A DNA stretch of 64,000 nucleotides from Chryseotalea sanaruensis (lineage in GTDB: Bacteria; Bacteroidota; Bacteroidia; Cytophagales; Cyclobacteriaceae). The notes below the pieces were generated by a model that ran no database searches, was not told the origin of the DNA, and saw only the letters and a program-made list of their open reading frames with translations. This document shows, in pieces, positions 18,808 to 26,730 of the stretch (the stretch's first letter is position 1; every line of letters starts with the position of its first letter). Where the stretch lies: contig NZ_BHXQ01000003.1 in the NCBI RefSeq assembly GCF_003990915.1, positions 248,001 to 312,000 of the forward strand, in the 5' to 3' direction. The position numbers and the translations under genes were made by a program.

Positions 18808-19299
18808 TTAATTACTTGAATGCAATCCCAATTTATTGCCTTCTGTATCAATGAATAGTGCAAAGAATCCCATCTCTGGACTGATTTCAGTTTTAGGAAC
18901 AATTACCTCTCCACCATTTTTTTCTATTTTCTCTATCATAGGCTGTAAATCTTTACCAGCATTCAGGTAAATAACAACTCCGTCAGTAGTTGGTATGTAG
19001 TCACTTCCTTTTACCAATACAACATTAACAGTACCAACATCATTTGGCAGCACGCCCATTTGCGTACCTCCCATATCCACTTCTTCAATAACTGTATTTA
19101 ATACATTCTTGTAAAATGTAGTAGCTCTGGCAAAATCAATTACCGGTATTTCCACGATTGAAACTAAATTATTCATCTGATTTTCACTTTTGGTTATACT
19201 TGCTACATTTTGTGCTTGTTCATCCGATTTATCTGCATTTGTACAAGCTATAAAACCCAGACCAAATAACATGACTATGCTAATGAATACTCTTCTCAT
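18808..19299 (-). CDS. VOC (glyoxalase-fold) lipoprotein
   Basis: 163 residues. The first 20 form a lipoprotein signal with the lipobox GFIAC followed by a Ser/Asp/Gln-rich spacer; the VOC domain then starts where stand-alone members usually start (MNNLVSIVEIPVIDFARATT) and runs to GNKLGLHSSN. VOC proteins bind metals and catalyse isomerisation, epoxide-opening or dioxygenase reactions; this type is usually cytoplasmic and uncharacterised. A lipid anchor puts this copy in the envelope, which is unusual. An AraC-type regulator lies 74 bases upstream in the same direction. Confidence 0.8.
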   Translation of the reverse strand: MRRVFISIVMLFGLGFIACTNADKSDEQAQNVASITKSENQMNNLVSIVEIPVIDFARATTFYKNVLNTVIEEVDMGGTQMGVLPNDVGTVNVVLVKGSDYIPTTDGVVIYLNAGKDLQPMIEKIEKNGGEVIVPKTEISPEMGFFALFIDTEGNKLGLHSSN

Positions 19300-19373
19300 A
19301 ACTATTGCTATTTAAATTAATGCAATAAAGTTATTGCTAGTTGCAATGTTTTTATTGTACAAATGCGACACAA

Positions 19374-20195
19374 CTAATCATTTTTGTAAATCAGAGAAGA
19401 AAGCGCCATGTTTTTATCGTTCAAAAACGCAGTTGGGCTTGTCCCTGTGAACTCCTTAAAATCTCTATTAAAGTGCGCCTGATCATAATACTCACCCTCG
19501 TAGGCAATATTGGAAAGCTTATCAGATTTCTCGCTTAACAACATTTTCAGGGACGCCTGCAACCTTAATACTTTCCCCAATTGTTTTGGGCTAAGTCCTA
19601 TCTGCTTGACAAACTTTCTTTCAAGTTGTCTCCTCTTAGTCGAATCACTTTTTACTAGACTATTAATAGATGTATTCCCACTGCTTGATATAAGTGAATC
19701 AACGGTGTCCCTAACAATTTTGTCAATAGTTTTTTTATTATTCAGCGTATTTAATAGAAAATCTTCTGCAATGGCTATTCGCTCTTTTGTATCGGATGCT
19801 TGTACAATTTTTTGCTCTAATTCTTGGGATACCTTCTCGCCAAATAATGAGGCTAGCGGTGTTTCTTTATCTGATAAATCTTTTATTGGTGTGTTTACGA
19901 AATTAGCAAATCCGTAAGGGTAAAACCGTATGGCAAAGGTATTAACATACCCAATAGGTTGAATAAAAAACGGTTCAATGATTTGACCTATTACCATAGA
20001 TCGCGGCTGGAGAATAAATGTCGTTTCCGATGTATATCGCTTTATTTCGTCTCCAAGCAAAAATGCCATTTCAAGACAACCATCTGAAACTATTCTTTGT
20101 TTTGGGGCATCAAATTCTACCGGAACTTCTAAGGTCCAATAGCATTTTATAAGTGCTTCTAAATTTGGATGGGGTTGGAATGTTTGATAGTTCAT
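19374..20195 (-). CDS. AraC-family transcriptional regulator
   Basis: 273 residues. The N-terminal two thirds resemble the DUF6597-type sensor domain of Bacteroidota AraC regulators (begins YQTFQPHPNLEALIKCYWTLE). The C-terminal AraC HTH spans about residues 165-265: ERKFVKQIGLSPKQLGKVLR for the first helix-turn-helix, and YYDQAHFNRDFKEFTGTSP for the conserved second half. It is cytoplasmic and probably controls the VOC lipoprotein downstream, as such pairs are common. No operator could be picked out. Confidence 0.88.
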   Translation of the reverse strand: MNYQTFQPHPNLEALIKCYWTLEVPVEFDAPKQRIVSDGCLEMAFLLGDEIKRYTSETTFILQPRSMVIGQIIEPFFIQPIGYVNTFAIRFYPYGFANFVNTPIKDLSDKETPLASLFGEKVSQELEQKIVQASDTKERIAIAEDFLLNTLNNKKTIDKIVRDTVDSLISSSGNTSINSLVKSDSTKRRQLERKFVKQIGLSPKQLGKVLRLQASLKMLLSEKSDKLSNIAYEGEYYDQAHFNRDFKEFTGTSPTAFLNDKNMALSSLIYKND

Positions 20196-20282
20196 TGATG
20201 AGATTCAATTTTTGCTTACGTATCTTAAAGTGAAGTTATTTTGTAAGTGCAAGCGCTTTACTAGCCAAAAATACATTTTCTT

Positions 20283-20540
20283 TCAGAAGTCATCTGATCT
20301 GTTGTTCTTAATCCAACGTCTTCCGTATACCCAAAGTGTTATTGTCAATGCAAAATGAAGCACCCAATAAATCAATTTTCCTATAACCCTCCCGATTTCG
20401 TAGTTATCCAATGACCCGTTGAAGATTTTGAAAAATCCAATAATCGCACCAAGCAGTTTAGGAATTAGTGCTACCGTTACCAACGTCAAAAAGATGGCAA
20501 CAACTATAAAAATATAACCAAATACTTTCTTTGCAGTCAT
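20283..20540 (-). CDS. Small two-segment membrane protein
   Basis: 85 residues, not recognised. Two strongly hydrophobic segments (about residues 8-38 and 58-72) are joined by a short acidic loop, and the C-terminus is basic (GRRWIKNN). Inner-membrane location is expected. It stands alone on the minus strand at the downstream end of the small-gene region. No hairpin of the type found further along follows its stop codon closely. Confidence 0.6.
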   Translation of the reverse strand: MTAKKVFGYIFIVVAIFLTLVTVALIPKLLGAIIGFFKIFNGSLDNYEIGRVIGKLIYWVLHFALTITLWVYGRRWIKNNRSDDF

Positions 20541-20914
20541 TGTCTTTGTTAAGTTTATAAATCAAATTCATTAGGTCATCGCAATAATGAACATTATTAT
20601 TTCAAGGCTCTTTAAGAGTTTATATCAATTAACTCTAGTCTTTGTTAACTTAGATAAGTACCTCCTCTACATTTTCCTTTCAACCTATACTGTACATTGC
20701 TTTTACTAATATCAAAATATTTTACACACTTATCCAAATAGGTAAAAGGTTCAGCAAAACAAAAAAGCATCTACTATACGTAAAATGCAGTTAAGCTCCA
20801 TATTAAATTTTCTTCATTTCTTTGACAAGTTCGCTTTTAGCACAATCGAAACGCTTGCGCCTGTAGGGTGCAACTGTTGTTGTCCGAAGAGCAAATACTT
20901 GTCCACTTGCATTA
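20541..20914. other. 374-base gap without a convincing gene
   Basis: AT-rich and without a credible reading frame on either strand. Near its end (20864-20882) GTAGGGTGCAACTGTTGTTG carries the GTTG edge seen in the cassette-like hairpins to the right, but I cannot find a matching left arm. It could be a decayed site after the 20915-21229 gene. Confidence 0.4.
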
Positions 20915-21229
20915 TTAAAAGTCCCAAGATTCTCCGATTATAAAAAAATTCACATAATCGAATATGAAGGTTATAACTCCAACGATCACACTAATCCTGT
21001 ATTTAGCAAAATAATAAAATGTCCATGAAGTAATTGTAGCAAGAATTGCAACAATTGTCGCCACGAGATAAGGTCTGGAAGCTTGGACCATAACCCATTC
21101 AGGAATTATTGGACTAAGATTGAGATACCTATAATGATAATAATTTAAAGCATTAGTGATTATACTTAATAGCAGGATAACCGTGATAACCAAAGCCAGT
21201 AATTTCCAATTTGTACTTTTCAAATTCAT
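20915..21229 (-). CDS. Hypothetical membrane protein (small-gene array)
   Basis: 104 residues, unrecognised, with about three transmembrane segments (residues about 9-28, 52-74 and 77-98) and no other domain. It is the last gene, in reading direction, of a run of minus-strand genes separated by hairpin sites. A CAAC...GTTG-bounded hairpin (21243-21327) lies just upstream of its ATG. Function cannot be inferred. Confidence 0.6.
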   Translation of the reverse strand: MNLKSTNWKLLALVITVILLLSIITNALNYYHYRYLNLSPIIPEWVMVQASRPYLVATIVAILATITSWTFYYFAKYRISVIVGVITFIFDYVNFFIIGESWDF

Positions 21230-21242
21230 ACATCTCTTGTTT

Positions 21243-21327
21243 CAACTGCATTAAGCTGGGCTATGAAGCATTACTTTTATCCTTTTAAAAATAATTAATT
21301 AAAAGTAATGCATTATAGCCGTTGTTG
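21243..21327 (-). repeat. Cassette-boundary-like hairpin site 1
   Basis: A 21-base arm (21259-21279) pairs with 21300-21320 at 19 of 21 positions around a 20-base loop. CAAC flanks it on the left (21243-21246) and GTTGTTG on the right (21321-21327). Read in gene direction it sits 13 bases after the stop codon of the 21341 gene and before the ATG of the next, where an integron attC site would lie. The two mismatches and the unpaired extra bases on one side also resemble attC, but the canonical GTTRRRY core is not met. Confidence 0.55.
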
Positions 21328-21340
21328 TGTGCTGGCCGCA

Positions 21341-21871
21341 TCACTCATCCTTTTTCGTTGTCCCATTTCCTACTAGCCTTTTAAACAGCCGCTTATTATG
21401 TCTTCTATCGCGAATTTTACTTCCGATGATCCACCACATCGCAATTCCCCATAAAATTGTAACAATCAATGAAGCAATGTGAACTTTGAAAAATGCGGCA
21501 ATAAATATTAAAGTCATTGTAAGCATGAATTCAATATAATAAGTCTCTCTCTCGGAAATTCGTTGTCGGATAATGATTTTATTACCTCTCACGTTTCCAA
21601 TTCGTTCTTTTGTCTTTAATACAAAATTTTGTACACTATAAAATCTGTCTTGGTCTGATAATGTGAAGCATATTCCAAACGCTTGTTCAACGGCCTCAAA
21701 AAACATATAATACTTTCGGACTCCCTTGAATGAATTTTTAATGTTGTCTTTTGTCGCTGGAGGAGTAATTAGGTAGTCGAGAAAATGATTCCTGTCATAA
21801 GTTGATTTCGGCTTTTGTCGTGTCCGCTCAAAGATGTTCAGTATAATTTTCTCAATTTCTTCAGTTGTCAT
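21341..21871 (-). CDS. Hypothetical membrane-anchored protein (small-gene array)
   Basis: About 176 residues, unrecognised. The N-terminal 115 residues are soluble and charged (MTTEEIEKIILNIFERTRQK at the start); two hydrophobic segments near residues 118-155 are followed by a very basic tail (DRRHNKRLFKRL). I chose the ATG at 21871; a GTG at 21892 would add seven residues and touch the neighbouring hairpin. It is bracketed by site 1 on its 3' side and site 2 on its 5' side, giving a one-gene cassette-like unit. Confidence 0.6.
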   Translation of the reverse strand: MTTEEIEKIILNIFERTRQKPKSTYDRNHFLDYLITPPATKDNIKNSFKGVRKYYMFFEAVEQAFGICFTLSDQDRFYSVQNFVLKTKERIGNVRGNKIIIRQRISERETYYIEFMLTMTLIFIAAFFKVHIASLIVTILWGIAMWWIIGSKIRDRRHNKRLFKRLVGNGTTKKDE

Positions 21872-21893
21872 ACTTTTTTTTGCGGCTTTCACA

Positions 21894-22016
21894 CAACACT
21901 GGGCTACATGCCGTGCCGCTTAGCGAAGCACGATTGTTTCCAGCGTTGCAAAGCCAATTTAGTAGTTTGTGCGTAATTGGCAAACTGTCCCGCGGCATGA
22001 CAGGTGGCTATTGTTG
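21894..22016 (-). repeat. Cassette-boundary-like hairpin site 2
   Basis: Outer ends CAAC (21894-21897) and GTTG (22013-22016) pair. CATGCCG (21907-21913) pairs with CGGCATG (21993-21999), and an inner stem GCCAATT (21953-21959) with AATTGGC (21975-21981). In gene direction the site follows the stop codon of the 22039 gene by 22 bases. It is longer than site 1 and more branched, as in variable-length attC sites. It shares TAGCCCAG followed by GTTG with site 1. Confidence 0.55.
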
Positions 22017-22038
22017 GTGATAGTTTTTGTCTACACTT

Positions 22039-22599
22039 TTATTGTTTCCCTTTGTCAACCGTATCGTAATTTTCAAGAATTTCGTACCCATAAAGTCCTT
22101 TTCTAATAGTCAAAATTACTTTTTCTGCTCTTTCAACTTTTTCTGTTTCTGAGTTTTTAAATACTAATTCCTTATTCAAGCCGTAATACTTTATTTGAAT
22201 GGTTGGCTTCCTTGCGGACCTATGCATTCTTCGTCCTGGTAGAGAACTCTTTGATTTTATTTCAAATCCTTCAATTTTAAGTTCAGTGTCGGCAAAGTAG
22301 TAATTTGTCGCCATAAACAAATAGCATGTAATAAATACCCAAGAACATGTGTTTTGAAGTAATGCATAAAATACTACACTTGTGTTATTAGTCTTGTTAA
22401 AATGATTTCGATTGATGAGAAATGTAACTACCCCCACTGTCATTATTATGGCTATTGGAATGGAGATGTTAATAATTGTCTTTCGATAAATAAATATCTG
22501 AAGTGTCAATAATACGAGTCCTACTATGAATGTCAGCTTATACAATGATTTCCATTGATTCGTTTTTTTGTCAGATTTTACGTTGAGTTTCCTTGTCAT
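22039..22599 (-). CDS. Hypothetical membrane protein (small-gene array)
   Basis: 186 residues, unrecognised. The N-terminus is basic, followed by three or four transmembrane segments (residues about 22-105); the C-terminal 75 residues are soluble and basic-rich (SSLPGRRMHRSARKP), with a predicted beta region after them. ATG start. It lies between hairpin sites 2 and 3, in the same direction as its neighbours, and has no shared promoter region beyond the hairpins. Confidence 0.6.
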   Translation of the reverse strand: MTRKLNVKSDKKTNQWKSLYKLTFIVGLVLLTLQIFIYRKTIINISIPIAIIMTVGVVTFLINRNHFNKTNNTSVVFYALLQNTCSWVFITCYLFMATNYYFADTELKIEGFEIKSKSSLPGRRMHRSARKPTIQIKYYGLNKELVFKNSETEKVERAEKVILTIRKGLYGYEILENYDTVDKGKQ

Positions 22600-22610
22600 A
22601 AAAAATTACC

Positions 22611-22687
22611 GCCAACGTTTGTGTATGCGCAGTTTAAATTTCCTATATAATATTAACAAATTTAAATTGCGCATACACTTTGTTGGC
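22611..22687 (-). repeat. Cassette-boundary-like hairpin site 3
   Basis: The best-formed site. GCCAAC (22611-22616) pairs with GTTGGC (22682-22687); after unpaired spacers of four and three bases, GTGTATGCGCA (22621-22631) pairs with TGCGCATACAC (22668-22678), and TTTAAATTT (22633-22641) with AAATTTAAA (22658-22666) around a 16-base loop. The nested boxes with unequal spacers copy the R/L box layout of attC sites. It follows the DUF6090-like gene by 40 bases. Confidence 0.65.
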
Positions 22688-22727
22688 AGTAGTGTCTCTA
22701 TATTAACAATCCTTTCTTTGTAATCAC

Positions 22728-23477
22728 TTAGTTATAGTTATTTTCAATATGTTGAATCATTTCTCGAGCAACGCGTTTAATATCTTGAAATTCGTATATC
22801 GTAGAAGTGCTTATAAATCGAATTGAAGTCAGCATTCCTTTGAATTCAGTCACGTCATCTGGGTTTAATAATGGCACTCCTTTCCCGTTCGGTATAATTC
22901 TCGGGGTAGTAATAAAATCCCTATTTATATTGTGTCGGTATGTCTTACGCAAAATATCTGGATCGGTAACACGATTAATACTTTGCATATATTTTAATTG
23001 ATACGACATTTCAAGATTCTTAATACCTAAATAATCTTCAAATAAGCTATCATACTTTACCACTAAGTGGAAAAGCTGTTGGTCATTTAACACGTCTAAA
23101 AGTCCGAGTTCTTTTAAATTGGAGGCTGAGATTCCAGATGGTTTAAAAAAAGTTGTCCCAGTCATAGATCGGATTGCCATGTAGTATTGACTTTGATCAA
23201 TTTGTTCTAGATTACTAGCAATCATGCTAAACAGGCTGTCGTTAATTGTTATACGCTTAAATTGAAAATCAATTAGGTTATCAATTATAATTGTGTCTTT
23301 TACAAGGTCTTGCTTCATAGATATAGCTAATTCATTCGCCCTGCTTCTTTGTCCAAGAGATTCACGCATATTATCGGCAAAAAAGCCTAGAGTTATTGCA
23401 AGGAAAATCATTAACCCTTCAAATAAGTATTGTTTGAATTGTTTCCGTTGTTTACCTTCATCAGTATTTTTTTCCAT
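22728..23477 (-). CDS. DUF6090-like membrane-anchored protein
   Basis: 249 residues. The N-terminal motif (RKQFKQYLFEGLMIFLAITL, then GFFADNMRE) is typical of the Bacteroidota DUF6090 family: one transmembrane segment (about residues 18-35) followed by a long helical domain. The remaining 210 residues are predicted extracytoplasmic or cytoplasmic helices with no catalytic motif I can name. It is the first gene of the hairpin-separated series in reading direction. Function unknown in the family. Confidence 0.75.
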   Translation of the reverse strand: MEKNTDEGKQRKQFKQYLFEGLMIFLAITLGFFADNMRESLGQRSRANELAISMKQDLVKDTIIIDNLIDFQFKRITINDSLFSMIASNLEQIDQSQYYMAIRSMTGTTFFKPSGISASNLKELGLLDVLNDQQLFHLVVKYDSLFEDYLGIKNLEMSYQLKYMQSINRVTDPDILRKTYRHNINRDFITTPRIIPNGKGVPLLNPDDVTEFKGMLTSIRFISTSTIYEFQDIKRVAREMIQHIENNYN

Positions 23478-23797
23478 AGATATTAACTCAATTATGGGGA
23501 ATGTACAATGTCTGTTTATTCTTTTTCAGAGGTCTAATTGGTCAGGCAACATTACTACCAACGCTCGGCTATATACATACTTTTTCATTTACTTCGATTG
23601 TATAGTCCTTCCATTGTATATACTCACCAATATTATCTGCTTTTGTGCTACACGTATCTATAAGCCCATTGTTTCTCGCTTTACTAATGTAAATATTTTT
23701 CCTTCACATCTCCAAACACTTCAATAAAACAAAACTGCACCCTACTCTCGTAAGGTGCAGTTCGCAGCCAAGTTACTAGCTTTTATTTTTAGAAATT
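23478..23797. other. 320-base gap holding a degenerate hairpin site and a terminator
   Basis: At 23558-23624 CCAACGCTCGGCTATATAC is followed by TGTATAGTCC (23599-23608), an imperfect partner. The order TATAGCC-GAG-CGTTGG on the minus strand matches the 3' edge of sites 1 and 2, so this may be a decayed fourth site upstream of the DUF6090 gene. A terminator for the FtsX-like gene occupies 23722-23760. No gene is visible. Confidence 0.4.
23722..23760 (-). terminator. Intrinsic terminator of the FtsX-like gene
   Basis: CTGCACC (23735-23741) and GGTGCAG (23754-23760) form a 7-bp stem with a 12-base loop; on the minus strand it is followed by TTTTGTTTTATTG. It lies 38 bases after the stop codon of the permease gene. 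Confidence 0.75.
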
Positions 23798-26233
23798 TTA
23801 TTCCGAGCGCAAGGTCTTAGCCGGATTAATGTTGGCACCACGGTATATCTGTAAGCTAACAGTACCTATTGCTAATACACTGAGTACTACAATGGGCACT
23901 ACAAACATATCCCATTGCACGCCTATGCGAAAAGCAAAGTTGTCTAACCATGAGTCTATTCCGTACCAGGTGAGTGGTATGGCCAGCACACTGGCAATTA
24001 ATACCAGTTTAAAAAACTGCCACGATAGCAGCGACATAATACTACTCACGGATGCACCTAATACTTTACGTATGCCAATCTCTTTTAATTTTTGTGAAGT
24101 CGTGAAAGAAGCCAGACCCCACAACCCTAGGCAGGCAATCAGTATAGCCAGTATGGCAAACAAACTGAAGATGCTTGCAAACTGCTGGTCGTCTTTATAT
24201 TGTTTGTTAAAGAAGTCATCAAGGAAATAATAATCGAATGGATTACCCGGGAAAGCTTCTTTGTATTTAGCCTCTACCTGTCGTATAGTTTCCGGCATGT
24301 TATCACTACTCAAGTGCAGAGAAAAACTTCTGCGTGAAATACTATCCGCCTTCAACAACCAGGGAGAATGCTCAGTCTTTAGTGAGTTCCAATGATAATT
24401 TTTAAGTACACCTACAATGGCCACTGTGTCGCCACCTAGAATTATCCGTTCCTCTAATGCTTGTTCTGGCGTACCTAATCCAAAAGCAGTTAAAGCTGCC
24501 TCATTCACCAACACCGATTCCATATCCGAAACAATTGCTGGATTAAATGACCTGCCAGCCAATACCGTAATGCCATAGGTTGGCACAAAATCAGGATCTA
24601 CCCACACCACACTTCCGGTTTTGCTTTCTTCAGCAGCAGCACCATCTTTGCGCATACCTGTTCCCCAGTTATAACCACCACCAGGTATGGCACCCGATGT
24701 TGCTACATTTTTTACACCAGGAATTTCCTTAAACTCATTTTTCAATGAGATGAGTCGCTGCCTCGCTCCTTGCCGCTCGAGTACACTGGGACCATTCACC
24801 ACCAGCATCTGTTCCATGGTAAGTCCCTTATCCTGACTGCGCATAAACATTACTTGTCGGTAGATGGCAAATGTGCCGGCTATCAAAATCAGTGAGGAAG
24901 CAAATTGAAACACAACCAACACCTTGCGCAATGAAAAACCTCCACCCACTTTTTCAACTTTTCCTTTAATTACTTCTGTAATATTAAAAGATGATAATAT
25001 AAAGGCCGGATAAGCTCCAGAAATAAATGAGCCTACTAAAAACAATCCGGTAAGAACCATCCAAAAACGAGGGTCACTAAAATTGAAATAGAAATCCTTC
25101 CCAACAATTTCACCTAGCGTAGGCAACAAACCTAAGGCTATAAGCACCGCCAGCACTACACCAAAAAAATTAACCAAAACCGATTCAAAAATAAACTGCA
25201 TCATCAATTGTGTGCGGTGTGCACCAATGGATTTTTTTATACCTACTTCGCGAGCTCTCTCTAATGCGCGAGCCGTAGAAAGATTGATGTAGTTAACCCA
25301 GGCTATGGCGAGAATGAAAATTGAAATGATAATGAAGAAATAAATTGTATTAACGCTAATTGTAGCACTTGATTCATGTCGGAGTCCGGGACTCAAATGG
25401 ATATCGCGAATAGGTTGGAATGCTAAAACATTCTTGCTGTTCGATTCTGCTAAATCTTTTCCTTGATATTTATCTACAAAAGCAGGAAGCTTCTCTTCTG
25501 CTTTTTTTACATCAGCATTTTCGTGCAGTTCTACATAGGTGATGAAATTATTCCAACCCCAACCATCATCTTGTTGATACTGGCCGCCTTCTAATAAATT
25601 ATGTGTTGGTAAAAGTATCTCGAATGGGAAATGTGAGTTCTGTGGCACGCCTTCCAGTACTGCAGTTACTTCATATTCGCCATCAGCCCAGCCACCGGAT
25701 ATCTGTACAATCTTTCCAAGCGGATCTTCATCACGTTTAAAATACTTTTCCACCATCTTTTTAGTGAGTACAATGGACTTAGGATTGTCTAATGCCGTAC
25801 TCAGATCGCCTTGAATAGCCTTGTAAGTAAAAATGTCGAGAAAGGTAGAGTCAACGAACTGCATGTTCTCTTCAAAGAATGTGGAAGGGTCGCCCGTCTC
25901 GCGTTTGTAACTCACCACTGCGCCACCGTACATAGGGTGTGTCCGCACATACGATTTTACTTCCGGTATGTCGGCCAACATTGCCGGCCCTTGTGCGTAA
26001 CCGGACACTATACCCGAGCCCCTGAATTCTCCTGCTTGATAATAAGAACTTGTAGTGCGGTAGATGCGCTCCGCCTTGGTATGATAGCTATCGTAACTCA
26101 GCTCAAAATCTACATATTGAAGGATAACCAGACAGACTGCTACACCTAAGGCAAGCCCGAAAATATTAATAAAAGAATAGAGCTTCCGTTTCAGGAGGTT
26201 ACGAATAGCAAGTGTAAGATAGTTTTGTAGCAT
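23798..26233 (-). CDS. FtsX/MacB-type ABC transporter permease
   Basis: 811 residues. Two copies of the FtsX-like permease unit: N-terminal transmembrane segment (YSFINIFGLALGVAVCLVIL), a MacB-type periplasmic domain (residues about 45-280), three segments near 290-420, then a second segment at about 440, a second periplasmic domain and three final segments. ALERAREVGIKKSIGAHR and LKEIGIRKVLGAS are the conserved cytoplasmic loops. Such 800-residue permeases are abundant in Bacteroidota and export peptides, lipoproteins or signals with a MacB-like ATPase; no ATPase gene lies beside this one. Its terminator is at 23722-23760. Confidence 0.92.
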   Translation of the reverse strand: MLQNYLTLAIRNLLKRKLYSFINIFGLALGVAVCLVILQYVDFELSYDSYHTKAERIYRTTSSYYQAGEFRGSGIVSGYAQGPAMLADIPEVKSYVRTHPMYGGAVVSYKRETGDPSTFFEENMQFVDSTFLDIFTYKAIQGDLSTALDNPKSIVLTKKMVEKYFKRDEDPLGKIVQISGGWADGEYEVTAVLEGVPQNSHFPFEILLPTHNLLEGGQYQQDDGWGWNNFITYVELHENADVKKAEEKLPAFVDKYQGKDLAESNSKNVLAFQPIRDIHLSPGLRHESSATISVNTIYFFIIISIFILAIAWVNYINLSTARALERAREVGIKKSIGAHRTQLMMQFIFESVLVNFFGVVLAVLIALGLLPTLGEIVGKDFYFNFSDPRFWMVLTGLFLVGSFISGAYPAFILSSFNITEVIKGKVEKVGGGFSLRKVLVVFQFASSLILIAGTFAIYRQVMFMRSQDKGLTMEQMLVVNGPSVLERQGARQRLISLKNEFKEIPGVKNVATSGAIPGGGYNWGTGMRKDGAAAEESKTGSVVWVDPDFVPTYGITVLAGRSFNPAIVSDMESVLVNEAALTAFGLGTPEQALEERIILGGDTVAIVGVLKNYHWNSLKTEHSPWLLKADSISRRSFSLHLSSDNMPETIRQVEAKYKEAFPGNPFDYYFLDDFFNKQYKDDQQFASIFSLFAILAILIACLGLWGLASFTTSQKLKEIGIRKVLGASVSSIMSLLSWQFFKLVLIASVLAIPLTWYGIDSWLDNFAFRIGVQWDMFVVPIVVLSVLAIGTVSLQIYRGANINPAKTLRSE

Positions 26234-26730
26234 GGGATTAATAATAATTAGTGTAGCCTTAAATTAATTGTGCGCATTTTAAATTGACAAGACTTGGAGA
26301 ATTTACATCAGTGCTGCACATTTTCCCTATGTCACATACAGTGGGATGTTACAAAACTAATTTCTCATACCACCAGATGCACAAGAGAAGTAATTAGTTC
26401 TATTGCGCAGAAAATAATAACAGGAATACCGCAGGAAAGGGTAAAGGTTACAGAAAATGGTCGATTGATCAGAATTAGTTGATTGTAATTCGTTGATCGT
26501 TGGTGGTTGTTCGTTAGTGGCAGATAGTTGATAGGGTGATGGGATTCTGACCCACCCCGGCTTTTTTACCAAAGGCACCTTTATAGCCTGAGTCGTTAAA
26601 TAAAAGCTTAGTCGGCTAATTTAAGCATTTAACCCTATGCCTAAAACAATTGTCAATTGTACACTGTAAATTATCAATTCCTATTAAACTTGTAACAAGC
26701 TGAACAGAGCTTAACAATTGAGAATTCCCT
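26234..26730. other. 497-base gap without a convincing gene
   Basis: Holds the upstream region of the FtsX-like gene and the downstream region of the RsmB-like gene. Short reading frames are present on both strands but have no recognisable content. CAATTGTCAATTGT-type low-complexity sequence occurs near 26650. I see no RNA gene, terminator or repeat strong enough to report. Confidence 0.5.

Noticed and set aside
20915..23477. Interpretation of the small-gene region as a toxin-antitoxin or phage-defence island
   Set aside because: No nuclease, kinase, TIR, NLR or antitoxin motif is visible in these proteins; they look like unrelated small membrane proteins.
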